Assembly (NCBI RefSeq): GCF_002224675.1
Contig: NZ_NMPZ01000016.1
Location: forward strand, 30,748 to 94,747
Source of the DNA: Segatella copri
GTDB taxonomy: Bacteria; Bacteroidota; Bacteroidia; Bacteroidales; Bacteroidaceae
DNA: 64,000 bases
Direction: 5' to 3'
Positions 54,636 through 62,539 of the stretch are shown here, piece after piece (the first letter of the stretch is position 1; each line of letters starts with the position of its first letter). A program made the translations under genes and the position numbers. The notes beneath the pieces were generated by a model. That model was not told where the DNA came from, did no database searches, and saw only the letters and a program-made list of their open reading frames with translations.

Positions 54636-55253
54636 CTATTTACACATAAAGTCGAGTACCTTTCTATCTTCAAGATAGCCCTCCAGATGGTCATCGATCT
54701 TCACCGGACCGCATCCTGTAGGACAACCCGTATAGAGTAGGTCTCCAGTCTTGAGCGTAAAATACTGGCTGATGTACGAGATGATTTCATCCACCTTGTA
54801 GAGCATATCACTCGAACAGCCTTCCTGCACATTCTCGCCGTTGATGTTGAGATGGAAGTGGATAGCCTGGATGTCACGGAACTTCTGGATATCCACCCAT
54901 TCGCCGATGGCGGCAGAACCGTCGAATCCCTTGGCAAGCTCCCAAGGCTGTCCAGCCTCTCTCAGCTTCTTCTGCATCTCGCGGGCGGTAAAGTCGATGC
55001 CCACGGTCACCGCATCATAATAGCGGTGGGCGAAACGCTGCGGAATGGTCTTGCCCAACTTGCAGATGCGCACCACCAGTTCGGTCTCATACTCTATTCT
55101 TCCCAGATGATCCGGGATGAAGAAAGGCTTGCCGTTGTTGAGCAGCGCAGAATCAGCCTTGGTAAAAATAACAGGACGCTCTGGTTTAGATAACGTACCA
55201 TGCAGCGATTTATTGTGTTCGGTATAGTTCATACCGATAGCAAATATCTTCAT
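54636..55253 (-). CDS. Fumarylacetoacetate hydrolase (FAH) family protein
   Basis: 205 aa from ATG 55253 (MKIFAIGMNYTEHNKSLHG). RIEYETELVVRI supplies the metal-ligand glutamates of the FAH fold, plus VGIDFTAREMQ and GDLLYTGCPTGCGPV. Family members are hydratases or acylpyruvases; this one's substrate is unknown. Ten bases before porU, probably co-transcribed. Confidence 0.9.
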   Translation of the reverse strand: MKIFAIGMNYTEHNKSLHGTLSKPERPVIFTKADSALLNNGKPFFIPDHLGRIEYETELVVRICKLGKTIPQRFAHRYYDAVTVGIDFTAREMQKKLREAGQPWELAKGFDGSAAIGEWVDIQKFRDIQAIHFHLNINGENVQEGCSSDMLYKVDEIISYISQYFTLKTGDLLYTGCPTGCGPVKIDDHLEGYLEDRKVLDFMCK

Positions 55254-55267
55254 AACCCCAAAAATAT

Positions 55268-55323
55268 ATATAAAAAAGAAATGGGAGTTAGAAGCAAAGC
55301 TAAGCTTTAACTCCATAACTCCC
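55268..55323 (-). terminator. Terminator after tsf
   Basis: GGGAGTTA / TAACTCCC arms (55283-55290 and 55316-55323) with a nested AAAGC/GCTTT stem, followed on the minus strand by TTTCTTTTTT. Separates the tsf operon from the FAH gene. Confidence 0.6.
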
Positions 55324-55375
55324 GGATATTCTAATTTAACTATAAGTCAAATTAATGCTTGCTTTCGAGTAATGA

Positions 55376-56371
55376 TTACTCAGCAGCAAGAGTAAAGCGC
55401 TGGTAAGCTACGATCTTGAGATCCTTGCTCTGAGAAGCGAGGTACTGAGCAACAGTCTGCTTGTCACCATCACCGAACTGGAACTCCTGGTCAACGAGGC
55501 AGTTCTCCTTGAAGAACTTAGCCAGACGACCATTAGCGATGTTCTGGATCATAGTTGGGTTCAAAGAAGCAGCCTTCTCCTCAGCTACAGTCTTCTTGAT
55601 GTTGCGAGCCTCCTCAGCCTGCTCAGGAGTCAACCAACCCTTCTTGGTGTTGCTCTCGATGTGATCCTCAGAGTCAACGTGAGCTGGGTTGATGCCAGCC
55701 TTCTTCAAAGCAGCGTTAACAGCCTTCTCTACGAGCTCTTCCTTAGTCTTGGCAACAGCAACCTCGAGCTCAGTCTTCTTTGTCTCCTCAGAAACAGAAG
55801 ACTCGTCGAGAGCTACAGGGCGCATAGCAGCTACCTGCATAGCTACCTTGTGACCAGCCTCCGCGTTGTTCTCGTTGAGCTGAACCATAGTACAGAGAGT
55901 GTGCTTGTTCATGTGGTCATAAACCTCGATGTTGTCACCCTCGAGAACGCAGTAGCCGTCGAGCTCCATCTTCTCACCGGTGATACCAGAGCGCTGTGTA
56001 ACAGCAGCCTGAGCCTCAGACTCGCCAACCTTCAAAGCCTTCACCTCGTCGAGAGTGTGAGCCTTTGCAGCGATAGCAGCGTCGAGGATGTCAGATGTCA
56101 ACTTGATGAAGTCAGCACCGTTAGCTACGAAGTCAGTCTCACACTTCAGAGCGATGATAGCAGCGAAATCGTTAACCTTCTTAACGAGAACGCAACCGTT
56201 AGAAGTCTCACGGTCAGAACGCTTAGCAGCGATAGCGAGACCACGCTCACGGAGCAACTCCTTTGCCTTATCGAAATCACCTTCAGCCTCTGTGAGTGCC
56301 TTCTTAACGTCAGCAAGACCAGCACCAGTCATAGCGCGAAGTTTCTTGATATCTTCAATTGAAACAGCCAT
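55376..56371 (-). CDS. tsf: Elongation factor Ts
   Basis: GDP/GTP exchange factor for EF-Tu. 331 aa. IKKLRAMTGAGLADVKKAL opening and the core ALKCETDFVANGADF. Downstream of rpsB, the standard pair. Confidence 0.97.
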   Translation of the reverse strand: MAVSIEDIKKLRAMTGAGLADVKKALTEAEGDFDKAKELLRERGLAIAAKRSDRETSNGCVLVKKVNDFAAIIALKCETDFVANGADFIKLTSDILDAAIAAKAHTLDEVKALKVGESEAQAAVTQRSGITGEKMELDGYCVLEGDNIEVYDHMNKHTLCTMVQLNENNAEAGHKVAMQVAAMRPVALDESSVSEETKKTELEVAVAKTKEELVEKAVNAALKKAGINPAHVDSEDHIESNTKKGWLTPEQAEEARNIKKTVAEEKAASLNPTMIQNIANGRLAKFFKENCLVDQEFQFGDGDKQTVAQYLASQSKDLKIVAYQRFTLAAE

Positions 56372-56479
56372 AATATTTTTCTAATATTAAAAGTTAATAA
56401 TAATCTTTGCTTGAAAAGAACTAAAGCCATCGAATCATAAAACAGAATCAATGGCTCCAGTATATTTTTGTTTGCCTAA

Positions 56480-57250
56480 TTACTCAGCCTCGTCCTTGCG
56501 AGCAGCCTTCTTCTTAGGCTGATCCTTCTGCTCTGCAGCAGCCTTGTCGTCAGCCTTCTCAGCCTTACGCTCCTCAAGACCCTCAGCGATAGCACCGCAA
56601 ACTGCAGAGAGGATAGCCTCTACTGAGTCCTTAGCGTCATCGTTAGCTGGGATAACGTAGTCGATATTCTTTGGATCTGAGTTGGTATCAACGATACCGA
56701 ACACAGGGATACCAAGACGGTTAGCCTCCTTAACAGCGATGTGCTCCTTCATTACGTCAACTACGAAGAGTGCGCTTGGGAGACGTGTCAAGTCAGCGAT
56801 AGAACCGAGGTTCTTCTCCAACTTAGCACGCTGGCGGCTGATCTGCAGCAACTCGCGCTTTGAGAGGTTAGAGAATGTACCATCGTTCAACAGCTTGTCG
56901 ATGTTTGTCATTTTCTTAACTGCCTTACGGATTGTAGGGAAGTTGGTAAGCATACCACCAGCCCAACGCTCGTTTACGTATGGCATATTGATAGAAGCTG
57001 CCTTCTCGGCAACTGCATCCTTAGCTTGTTTTTTAGTAGCGACAAACAGGATCTTCTTACCTGTCTTGGCGATTTCCTTGAGGGCCTCAGCAGCCTCGTC
57101 AACCTTAGCAACAGTCTTGTTGAGGTCGATAATATGAATACCGTTACGCTCCATGAAGATGTAAGGAGCCATTGCTGGATTCCACTTGCGACGGAGGTGT
57201 CCGAAGTGGCAACCTGCCTGAAGTAACTGGTCAAAATTTGTTCTTGACAT
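56480..57250 (-). CDS. rpsB: 30S ribosomal protein S2
   Basis: 256 aa. NFDQLLQAGCHFGHLRRKWN and LPSALFVVDVMKEHIAVKEA are S2 signatures. C-terminal 35 residues are Lys/Ala/Glu-rich. The 159-bp gap before rpsI is AT-rich with two short palindromes (TAGCTGAGCTA, ATTCTAGCTAGAAT) that may form a leader or attenuator. Confidence 0.98.
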   Translation of the reverse strand: MSRTNFDQLLQAGCHFGHLRRKWNPAMAPYIFMERNGIHIIDLNKTVAKVDEAAEALKEIAKTGKKILFVATKKQAKDAVAEKAASINMPYVNERWAGGMLTNFPTIRKAVKKMTNIDKLLNDGTFSNLSKRELLQISRQRAKLEKNLGSIADLTRLPSALFVVDVMKEHIAVKEANRLGIPVFGIVDTNSDPKNIDYVIPANDDAKDSVEAILSAVCGAIAEGLEERKAEKADDKAAAEQKDQPKKKAARKDEAE

Positions 57251-57409
57251 TGTCTTTTCTTGTTTAAATGTTGTTTACTTTCTTTTGAATTCTAGCTAGA
57301 ATCAGTCGATGAGTAGTCCCCGATTAATGGAATCTCACCGATTTAGATACTAAACTTTTTAGCTCAGCTATAATAATCTGAATATATATATATAAATATA
57401 TGTATAAGA

Positions 57410-57796
57410 TTAACGCTTGCTGAACTGGAAGCGACGACGAGCCTTTGGCTGACCTGGCTTCTTACGCTCTACAGCACGTGAGTCACGTGTCATGAAGCCT
57501 GCATCCTTCAATGCCTTCTTATCGTTAGCGTCGATCTTAACGAGTGCGCGAGCGATAGCGAGGCGGAGAGCCTGGCTCTGACCGGTGAAACCACCACCGT
57601 CGAGGTTTGCCTTAATATCATACTTACCCTCAGCCTCGAGCAACTGCAATGGCTGCTTTACTACATAGCGAAGGATTGCTGATGGGAAATATGTCTCAAT
57701 ATCTTTCTTGTTGATTGTGATCTTACCTGTACCCTCTGAGAGGTATACGCGAGCTACAGCGCTCTTACGGCGACCAATTGCATTAATTACTTCCAT
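57410..57796 (-). CDS. rpsI: 30S ribosomal protein S9
   Basis: 128 aa. NAIGRRKSAVARVYLSEG, GGGFTGQSQALRLAIARAL, and the conserved C-terminal RRRFQFSKR that reaches the P-site tRNA. Ten bases after rplM, normal operon. Confidence 0.98.
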   Translation of the reverse strand: MEVINAIGRRKSAVARVYLSEGTGKITINKKDIETYFPSAILRYVVKQPLQLLEAEGKYDIKANLDGGGFTGQSQALRLAIARALVKIDANDKKALKDAGFMTRDSRAVERKKPGQPKARRRFQFSKR

Positions 57797-57806
57797 TCTA
57801 CCTTAA

Positions 57807-58268
57807 TTATTTATACTGGTTAATATCAATTGCCTTTGGCTGCTGAGCCTCATGCTTGTGCTCTGTGCCATCGTAAATGAAGAGGTTGTCCATCAAAGAG
57901 CGACCGAGAGGGCCCTTTGGCAACATACCCTTAACTGCGTGACGGAGGATCTTGTCCATTCCATCAGGACGCTTGCGCAACTCAGCTGGAGTATTGAAGC
58001 GCTGACCACCAGGGTAACCAGTGTAACGTGTGTAAACCTTATCAGTCTCCTTCTTGCCAGAGAATACAGCCTTAGCTGCGTTGATAATGATTACGTTGTC
58101 ACCACAATCTACGTGTGGAGTGAAAGTTGGCTTGTACTTACCACGAAGCAACTTAGCAACCTTTGAGCAAAGGCGACCTACTACCTGGTCTGTTGCATCG
58201 ATTACAACCCACTCTTTCTTAGCTGTCTCCTTATTAACAGAGATAGTCTTGAAACTTAATGTGTCCAT
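57807..58268 (-). CDS. rplM: 50S ribosomal protein L13
   Basis: 153 aa from ATG 58268 (MDTLSFKTISVNKETAKKEW). The 58319 start is rejected because the family starts here and the extra 17 residues are leader-like. LRGKYKPTFTPHVDCGDNVI and the C-terminal H-rich tail are present. Its transcript would start near 58420, leaving a 150-nt leader. Confidence 0.98.
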   Translation of the reverse strand: MDTLSFKTISVNKETAKKEWVVIDATDQVVGRLCSKVAKLLRGKYKPTFTPHVDCGDNVIIINAAKAVFSGKKETDKVYTRYTGYPGGQRFNTPAELRKRPDGMDKILRHAVKGMLPKGPLGRSLMDNLFIYDGTEHKHEAQQPKAIDINQYK

Positions 58269-58434
58269 TTTAAAATTTAAATTTACTACTAAAAAACGTT
58301 TTAATCTTTTCTTACTCACTTAATTTCGGATAGGTGATTCACTAACCGCAAATCCCGGCCACAGGATGTGCTATTAACACACCATACCCAGGGGACTCTA
58401 AGTGTATCCCCGAAATAATCGGACTGCAAAATTA
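58269..58434 (-). promoter_or_regulatory. L13 promoter and structured 5' leader
   Basis: TAATTTTG (-7) on the minus strand at 58427-58434. The ~150-nt leader contains GGGGATA...TCCCC and GGTGTGTTAATAGCACATCC, which can fold. L13 leaders that mediate autoregulation are known in other bacteria; this one is a candidate. Confidence 0.4.
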
Positions 58435-58552
58435 CACATTTTTATTTGATTATGTGTAAGTTACGAGCCGCAGCCCCTATCTTTTATATTTATTTAACTT
58501 AGTTTGTCGTGTTTTGTTATTTCCATCCGTTTTTATGGCTTTTAGGATACCC

Positions 58553-58676
58553 CAAGCATTATCCTATATATAATCAAGCATCTCCTATATATAATCAAGC
58601 TTCTTCTGTATATATCAAGCTTCTTCTGTATATATCAAGCTTCTTCTGTACATATCAAACTTCTTCTATATATAAT
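58553..58676. repeat. Tandem array of CAAGCTTCTTCTGTATATAT-type units
   Basis: Six units starting at 58553, 58575, 58596, 58616, 58636 and 58656 (lengths 22, 21, 20, 20, 20, 21). The middle three are nearly identical. The 58435-58552 stretch before it holds no gene. Shares the approximate 22-bp unit size of the other arrays. Confidence 0.8.
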
Positions 58677-58704
58677 AAGGTGTAAGGTTCGCAGTGAGCC
58701 CCAC

Positions 58705-58803
58705 ACGCCCTGAAAGGGCAGAAGCTCCTAGCCCAGGGCATCGCCCTGGGTATAACGGCAGTCAGCAAGACGCCCTGTAAGGGCAAAAGCTTTCAGACAC
58801 CAG
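58705..58803. repeat. Palindromic interspersed repeat, half copy 2
   Basis: Left half of the family at 42138 and 63813 (ACGCCCTGAAAGGGC ... CGCCCTGTAAGGGCAAAAGC), with the inverted right half missing and replaced by the next terminator. Confidence 0.85.
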
Positions 58804-58810
58804 GCATAAA

Positions 58811-58853
58811 AACAGCAATGGGATTTCGATACCCCTATCGAAACCCCATTGTT
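58811..58853. terminator. Stem-loop after the repeat
   Basis: AATGGGATTTCGAT and ATCGAAACCCCATT arms with one mismatch and a short loop. On the minus strand it is followed by GCTGTTTTT, so it could end a short minus transcript from a TACCTTTG-type -7 at about 58914-58921. The 58854-59099 stretch beyond it holds poly-C/G-rich DNA and no supported gene. Confidence 0.6.
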
Positions 58854-59099
58854 ATTCTTGTATAAGTAAAAGATGATGAAAGCGTTTCACAACGCCGTTT
58901 TATTTTTTCTGGTGCAAAGGTACAACAAAAACCGTATGCTATGGGGTAATTTTTGGCATATATGGGGGTAAAATCTGTTTTTTCAGCATATATCAAGCCA
59001 AAATTACCCCCCCTAAACGATTTTTACTACCTAATCCATCTTTTTTCAAGGTCAAAATCTAAAGAAAAAGAACTTAAAAATACGATTACTACCATACCA

Positions 59100-59181
59100 A
59101 TGAAACTATTTCGGGGATAGGAATGAAACTATCCCCGGCTACCAATGAAACTATTCCCAGGAATATCTATGAAACTATCCC
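59100..59181. repeat. Four spaced copies of ATGAAACTAT
   Basis: Copies begin at 59100, 59123, 59145 and 59169 (steps 23, 22, 24), each followed by a T/C-rich run such as TCCCC. The sequence lies just beyond the stop of the DUF5675 gene. It may be a binding-site array or slippage repeat. Confidence 0.65.
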
Positions 59182-59185
59182 CTCA

Positions 59186-59746
59186 TTAGATGACGGTAAT
59201 CCAGATTCCTTCTCCCTGATTCTCCGCTGCCTGGATGCGATTCATCAGACGATGGAGCCAGATGCGGGAGTTCACCACCATACCCTTTACCTTGTTCTCG
59301 CCCACCAGAATGCAGCCCTGGGTATCATCGGGATAGTTGCCGGCATGGATGCGGATGCCCTCGAAACCGGGAACACCCTGCACATACGGCAGCCACTTCT
59401 TGAATCGCGGCGACTTGGTGATAAGTACACGATACGAACCCTCGGGAATGGCGGTATGGCCCGGAATCTTTCTCGCCACCTTGCCGCTCTCTCGGCTGAA
59501 ACGGGCGTTCTCCTCCTCGGGCTTCAGCTCCACGCCCTTCAGATTGCGCCACGTTGGCTCCAGGGTATCACAGAAGTAGCAGTCCTTAGACAACTTTTCC
59601 AAATCAAAACTATGTACGAAACTGCGCTTGTCACCGGCTGTCTTGCCGCTAAGCACCTTGCGCTTCACATCACCATCAGCCAACAGATAAAGTCGGCCGA
59701 TGGTATAAGTATTCTTCTTAGCTATACGCTCTAAAACTATTTCCAT
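59186..59746 (-). CDS. DUF5675-family protein
   Basis: 186 aa. AIPEGSYRVLITKSPRFKKW, FEGIRIHAGNYPDDTQGCIL are conserved DUF5675 features, a family associated with phage and mobile elements in Bacteroidetes. No signal peptide. 31 bp downstream of the primase-helicase gene, so likely in one transcript. Function unknown. Confidence 0.82.
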   Translation of the reverse strand: MEIVLERIAKKNTYTIGRLYLLADGDVKRKVLSGKTAGDKRSFVHSFDLEKLSKDCYFCDTLEPTWRNLKGVELKPEEENARFSRESGKVARKIPGHTAIPEGSYRVLITKSPRFKKWLPYVQGVPGFEGIRIHAGNYPDDTQGCILVGENKVKGMVVNSRIWLHRLMNRIQAAENQGEGIWITVI

Positions 59747-59777
59747 AAGTAAATTAAAATAAATTAAAGTTTAGAAA

Positions 59778-62522
59778 TTAAGATAATTCCTGCCCATCAC
59801 ATCTGTATTTCAGCTTCGTAAAACTGTGATAACTGTTACTGTGATAGTTCTCGCTGCCACGTTTCACGTATTTTCTATACACCCAGGTAGAAAGCAGATG
59901 CGCCGTACCCTCTTCCGAGAGTCCCAGGGCTGCACGAGCCTCCACCACCTGCTGCTCGGTAAACGTATCCGGCAACGACTGGAGAAGATTGGAAGGGCCA
60001 CGCTTGTTGGAATGCTCGCCCGCATTGTTCGCCTTCTGGATGTCCTCCTCGAAGAAACGCATCTTGCACCACAGGTCGTAGCGCTCACTCCAGCGGATGA
60101 AATCCTCTATCTCCGGCTCCCATCTGCAGCCGTTAGCCACATAGAGCACGCACGCCTTCAGATAGGCTATCACGTTGGCACGGAACGTGAAGTTCTCATA
60201 GATTCTGTTCTGGGTAACCTGCGAAAAATCCGCATTCTCCTCACTCAGAATCTCAGCTAAGCGGTAAGCCTCGGGGCAATCTATCAGACCGGTAGCCATA
60301 CAGAGATTCTCGATATAGGGCTTCAGCTCCTTGCGAAACTGATCGTCGTAGGTGCCATACACTGGAATCTTATCGCCGATTTCTCTTTGGGGAATGGTGC
60401 AGAAGTTGATTCGGCTCAGCGGACCGTCGGTCAGCACCTTGGAGAAATAACGCTGTCCCTTCTGGATGGTGGTAGAGGCATTCCAGTTGAAACGTACGGT
60501 GACACGCTCGGTGACACTTTGGGTTCCCACTCGTGTTTGTCCATATAAATTACCAGGGTCAAAGGCGAGGCACATGATACGGAAATGCTGGTTGCCGATA
60601 CCTTTCAGGGCATCAAACTGGTCAATCTCGTTGAGCGAAGTATACAGGAAGTGGCCTTTGGCTTCTGCCGTACGCATCACGAAGGCAGGGTTGGTCATAT
60701 CCGCATCTATTTCTTGTATAATGAGATTATCGGGTCTTTTGCGCTTATCCTTGTTGGCACCCTTGCGCATCATCTCCTCCTTCCATTCCTTCTCACGCTT
60801 CAGGTTTTCCTGGTCACGCTTACGGATATCCTCCATGATCATCGAAATCGGCATCTGTACGCAACTTTTACCTGCGCCGGTGCCTGCAAGGAGGCAGGTC
60901 ATCAGGGTGGCTTCGTGCTCCACATTGTCGATATATCTGAATCTGGTATTCCAGAGATGGGTAGCCAGCGGAGGGAAAATGGCGTGTGCCACAGCCGGCT
61001 GATAAATCTCCGGAGTCTTGGATATCAGCAGTTCCACCAGCTTCGGCAGCTTCCCCGGCATAGGAGGTGGAGGCGGATAAGAGGCGGTGCTACTTTGAAC
61101 ACAGGCGTTACTTTGAACATTGAGCATTGAACCCGCCAGGCGTCCCGGGGATTTGCAATCCGTCAGGTGTCCCGGGGATTTGCAATCCCCGGCAAGCGAG
61201 CTATAACCATTTTGTCCAGAAAGAAAGCCCCCCGTCAGGTGTCCCGGGGATTTGCAATCCCCGGCAAGCAAGCTCTTAGCAGCCTGTTCCGCCAAAGCAT
61301 TCACGCGAATCACATCCCTCGAAAATGGCTTGGAGCTGTCCCCATATTTCGCATAGAAATCATGAATCAGCTGATGGCAGTCATTCTCCTGATAATAGCT
61401 CGGCATTCTCTTCGCCACCACCTTCATCAGCTCCTCCTCACTCATCACCCGAGAAGCGCCAGCGCTCATAATAGCGAGCAGGGAGGAATGCCTGGATCCG
61501 ACGGTATCAATATTCATCCCCTTCAGTCCTGCGGAATCCTGGAAGAGGTCGAAGGCTATGAGATTCTTGGCATCAGTTTTCTGAGCATTTCCAGAATGGC
61601 TGATATCAGCATCATCAGCACGATGGCTATTACCAGGTTGGGCAGGCTGAATAGCAGCGCCAGAAGAAACAGCAGAATGGCTGTCAGTGCCCTGAAATCG
61701 ATTGTCTTGAACATCGTCTTTACTTTGAACTTTGAGATTTGAACTTTGAACTTTATGATTACTATCGCTAGGTATTTGCCCCTGAAAGTCCCCCGCCAGG
61801 CGTTCCGGGGATTTGCAATCCCCGGCAAGCAAGCTATAGCGAGCCGTCCCCTTACCGTCAATCGTAAGCCCACGCTTAAGAAAAGCCTCTCTGCGGGCTT
61901 GAATCTCCTCATCCGGCAGCACCCCATACCACTCCTTGGAGCGGTAAATCTCCGAATCCTTATCCGTGATAAAGATGATTCGCTCCGGCGTGATGCAGCT
62001 TTTATCGTATGGAATCCCAGCCGCCTCGCAATACGCCTTCTGCGTCTCCTCTATCGTCATGCCCATCGGCATACGGATATCAATATGCAGCTTCTTTCTA
62101 GCCGAATATTCCAGATGCAGCAGTTTCCCCTTCCAAATCGTGTTGCTGCAGTTCAGCTCACGAGCCTTCTCCAGGGCAGCATCCACATACTCTACATCAT
62201 CCACATCGATGGTAGTCTGAAAGAGAAAACTTTCAGGCACCGCATCCTCACTGGAGCGGTGATTATTCCTGAACTTGTAATAATGAATCGCACGGATAGG
62301 CAGCTGTCTTTTCAGCCCCTCGCGTGCCTTCTTCACCGCCTTTTCATCACCAGCATCTACGCCGGGGATAGCCTTCTCCCCACGTATCTGCGCAATCACA
62401 CCCTTCAGCCACGGCTGTGCTATCAGGGTGTCATAGACATACAGGGGCTGGGAAGAATTCAATCTTCCCATATTGCCCTTGCGTGCCGGATTTAAAGCCA
62501 TTACCTGTTGCTTTATCGCCAT
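59778..62522 (-). CDS. VirE_N / DUF3987 primase-helicase-like protein
   Basis: 914 aa. N-terminal BT4734/VirE_N part (about 1-215), in which KKLHIDIRMPMGMTIEET and an ERIIFITDKDSEIYRS segment resemble PrimPol-like domains. A 250-residue linker (about 225-475) is made of repeat-derived protein. The C-terminal DUF3987 helicase has Walker A LLAGTGAGKS (about 544-553) and Walker B-like LNEIDQFDALKG. Common in mobile elements of Bacteroidetes. Follows the BRO gene and precedes DUF5675. Confidence 0.85.
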   Translation of the reverse strand: MAIKQQVMALNPARKGNMGRLNSSQPLYVYDTLIAQPWLKGVIAQIRGEKAIPGVDAGDEKAVKKAREGLKRQLPIRAIHYYKFRNNHRSSEDAVPESFLFQTTIDVDDVEYVDAALEKARELNCSNTIWKGKLLHLEYSARKKLHIDIRMPMGMTIEETQKAYCEAAGIPYDKSCITPERIIFITDKDSEIYRSKEWYGVLPDEEIQARREAFLKRGLTIDGKGTARYSLLAGDCKSPERLAGDFQGQIPSDSNHKVQSSNLKVQSKDDVQDNRFQGTDSHSAVSSGAAIQPAQPGNSHRADDADISHSGNAQKTDAKNLIAFDLFQDSAGLKGMNIDTVGSRHSSLLAIMSAGASRVMSEEELMKVVAKRMPSYYQENDCHQLIHDFYAKYGDSSKPFSRDVIRVNALAEQAAKSLLAGDCKSPGHLTGGFLSGQNGYSSLAGDCKSPGHLTDCKSPGRLAGSMLNVQSNACVQSSTASYPPPPPMPGKLPKLVELLISKTPEIYQPAVAHAIFPPLATHLWNTRFRYIDNVEHEATLMTCLLAGTGAGKSCVQMPISMIMEDIRKRDQENLKREKEWKEEMMRKGANKDKRKRPDNLIIQEIDADMTNPAFVMRTAEAKGHFLYTSLNEIDQFDALKGIGNQHFRIMCLAFDPGNLYGQTRVGTQSVTERVTVRFNWNASTTIQKGQRYFSKVLTDGPLSRINFCTIPQREIGDKIPVYGTYDDQFRKELKPYIENLCMATGLIDCPEAYRLAEILSEENADFSQVTQNRIYENFTFRANVIAYLKACVLYVANGCRWEPEIEDFIRWSERYDLWCKMRFFEEDIQKANNAGEHSNKRGPSNLLQSLPDTFTEQQVVEARAALGLSEEGTAHLLSTWVYRKYVKRGSENYHSNSYHSFTKLKYRCDGQELS
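61135..61836 (-). repeat. Palindromic repeat copies in frame inside the primase gene
   Basis: Four copies of the core CCGGGGATTTGCAATCCCCGG (or a near variant) at 61135-61161, 61162-61204, 61234-61275 and 61794-61836. All keep frame and encode the repeated peptide LAGDCKSPGHLAG. Heptamer TTTGAAC-type runs (encoding KVQSSNLKVQSK) sit between them (for example near 61085-61125 and 61725-61755). Confidence 0.85.
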
Positions 62523-62539
62523 ATTTCCATTTTTAATGA

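Noticed and set aside
57340..57375. tRNA-like TAGCTCAG stretch between rpsB and rpsI
   Set aside because: No acceptor stem, anticodon loop or T-loop (GGTTCGA) can be drawn around it.
58553..58676. Possible CRISPR array (also 10488, 10619, 12716, 15167)
   Set aside because: Units are adjacent or nearly so, with no unique spacers of 30 bp or more, and no cas genes are present.
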